Assembly: GCA_029982105.1 (NCBI GenBank)
Contig: JARRCQ010000121.1
Location: 1-5,640 of the forward strand
DNA length: 5,640 nucleotides
Direction: 5' to 3'
DNA from: Candidatus Atribacteria bacterium
Lineage (GTDB): Bacteria; Atribacterota; Atribacteria; Atribacterales; Caldatribacteriaceae
The notes under the pieces are model-generated. The model was not told where the DNA came from, did no database searches, and saw nothing but the letters and a program-made list of their open reading frames with translations. Below, one piece after another: positions 5,631 through 5,640 of this stretch; position 1 is the stretch's first letter, and each line of letters starts with the position of its first letter. The position numbers and the translations under genes were made by a program.

Positions 5631-5640
5631 GACTTAAAGG

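Larger units (their letters stand above)
5239..5640. other. Gene-free region of hairpins, A-rich spacers and repeat cores
   Basis: No credible coding frame is present in these 402 bases. The region alternates four copies of a GCCTACGGCGT core (5281, 5420, 5496, 5618), A-rich stretches such as 5354-5399 (nearly all A with scattered G, C and T), and four perfect hairpins. Copies B and C share a longer tail including CAAATTAGAT. The region starts right after the glycosidase stop and runs to the window edge, so its full extent is unknown. No canonical hairpin plus T-tract terminator for the glycosidase gene is seen. Confidence 0.75.

Overview
The window looks like a piece of a low-GC bacterial chromosome, probably from an uncultivated or poorly sampled lineage. 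The evidence is AT-rich coding sequence, an exported protein combining a peptidoglycan-binding SPOR domain with an SLH-like region (which suggests a bacterial envelope, possibly two-membraned), and dense small dispersed repeats between genes. No marker gene fixes the phylum. I see two substantial genes, both on the + strand.

Region 1 (start to 3175) is the 3' part of a very large superfamily 2 helicase gene whose 5' end lies outside the window. The visible 1057 residues hold the second RecA-like domain (FSDNRQD, a GVD motif and QRAGRAGR), several Cys-rich zinc knuckles, and a C-terminal MZB/DUF1998 module ending in CxC...CxxC. This is the plan of the DruE (Druantia) and MrfA-like helicases, with the DrmA/DrmB pair of DISARM as relatives, so the gene is a plausible anti-phage defence component. 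No partner gene is in the window; any partner would lie to the left.

Region 2 (3172 to 3471) starts with a 36-codon reading frame whose ATG overlaps the helicase stop (ATGA) and has a good ribosome binding site. It runs straight into repeat sequence and stops there, so it may be the stub of a lost downstream operon gene. Next come two degenerate copies of a GATTGCTTC...CTCCTCGCAATGACA-type repeat, a G-run/C-run hairpin with a T-rich tail that could end the helicase transcript, and a sigma-70-like promoter.

Region 3 (3472 to 5238) is a complete gene for an exported 588-residue protein: signal peptide, SLH-like region, Ser-Pro linker, SPOR domain, and a C-terminal phosphodiester glycosidase (NAGPA/DUF2233) domain. 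It probably acts on a cell-wall or envelope glycan. It has its own promoter and no evident functional link to the helicase.

Region 4 (5239 to the end) contains no gene. It is a patchwork of four copies of a CAGCCTACGGCGTAA-like core, A-rich spacers, and four perfect 10 to 12 bp hairpins. A fifth copy of the core lies inverted upstream of the glycosidase gene, and a hairpin arm (TTCCCCCTTAT) is also shared between the two sides, so related small repeats bracket this gene. These repeats are the least explained part of the window. I did not find a convincing complete new system.
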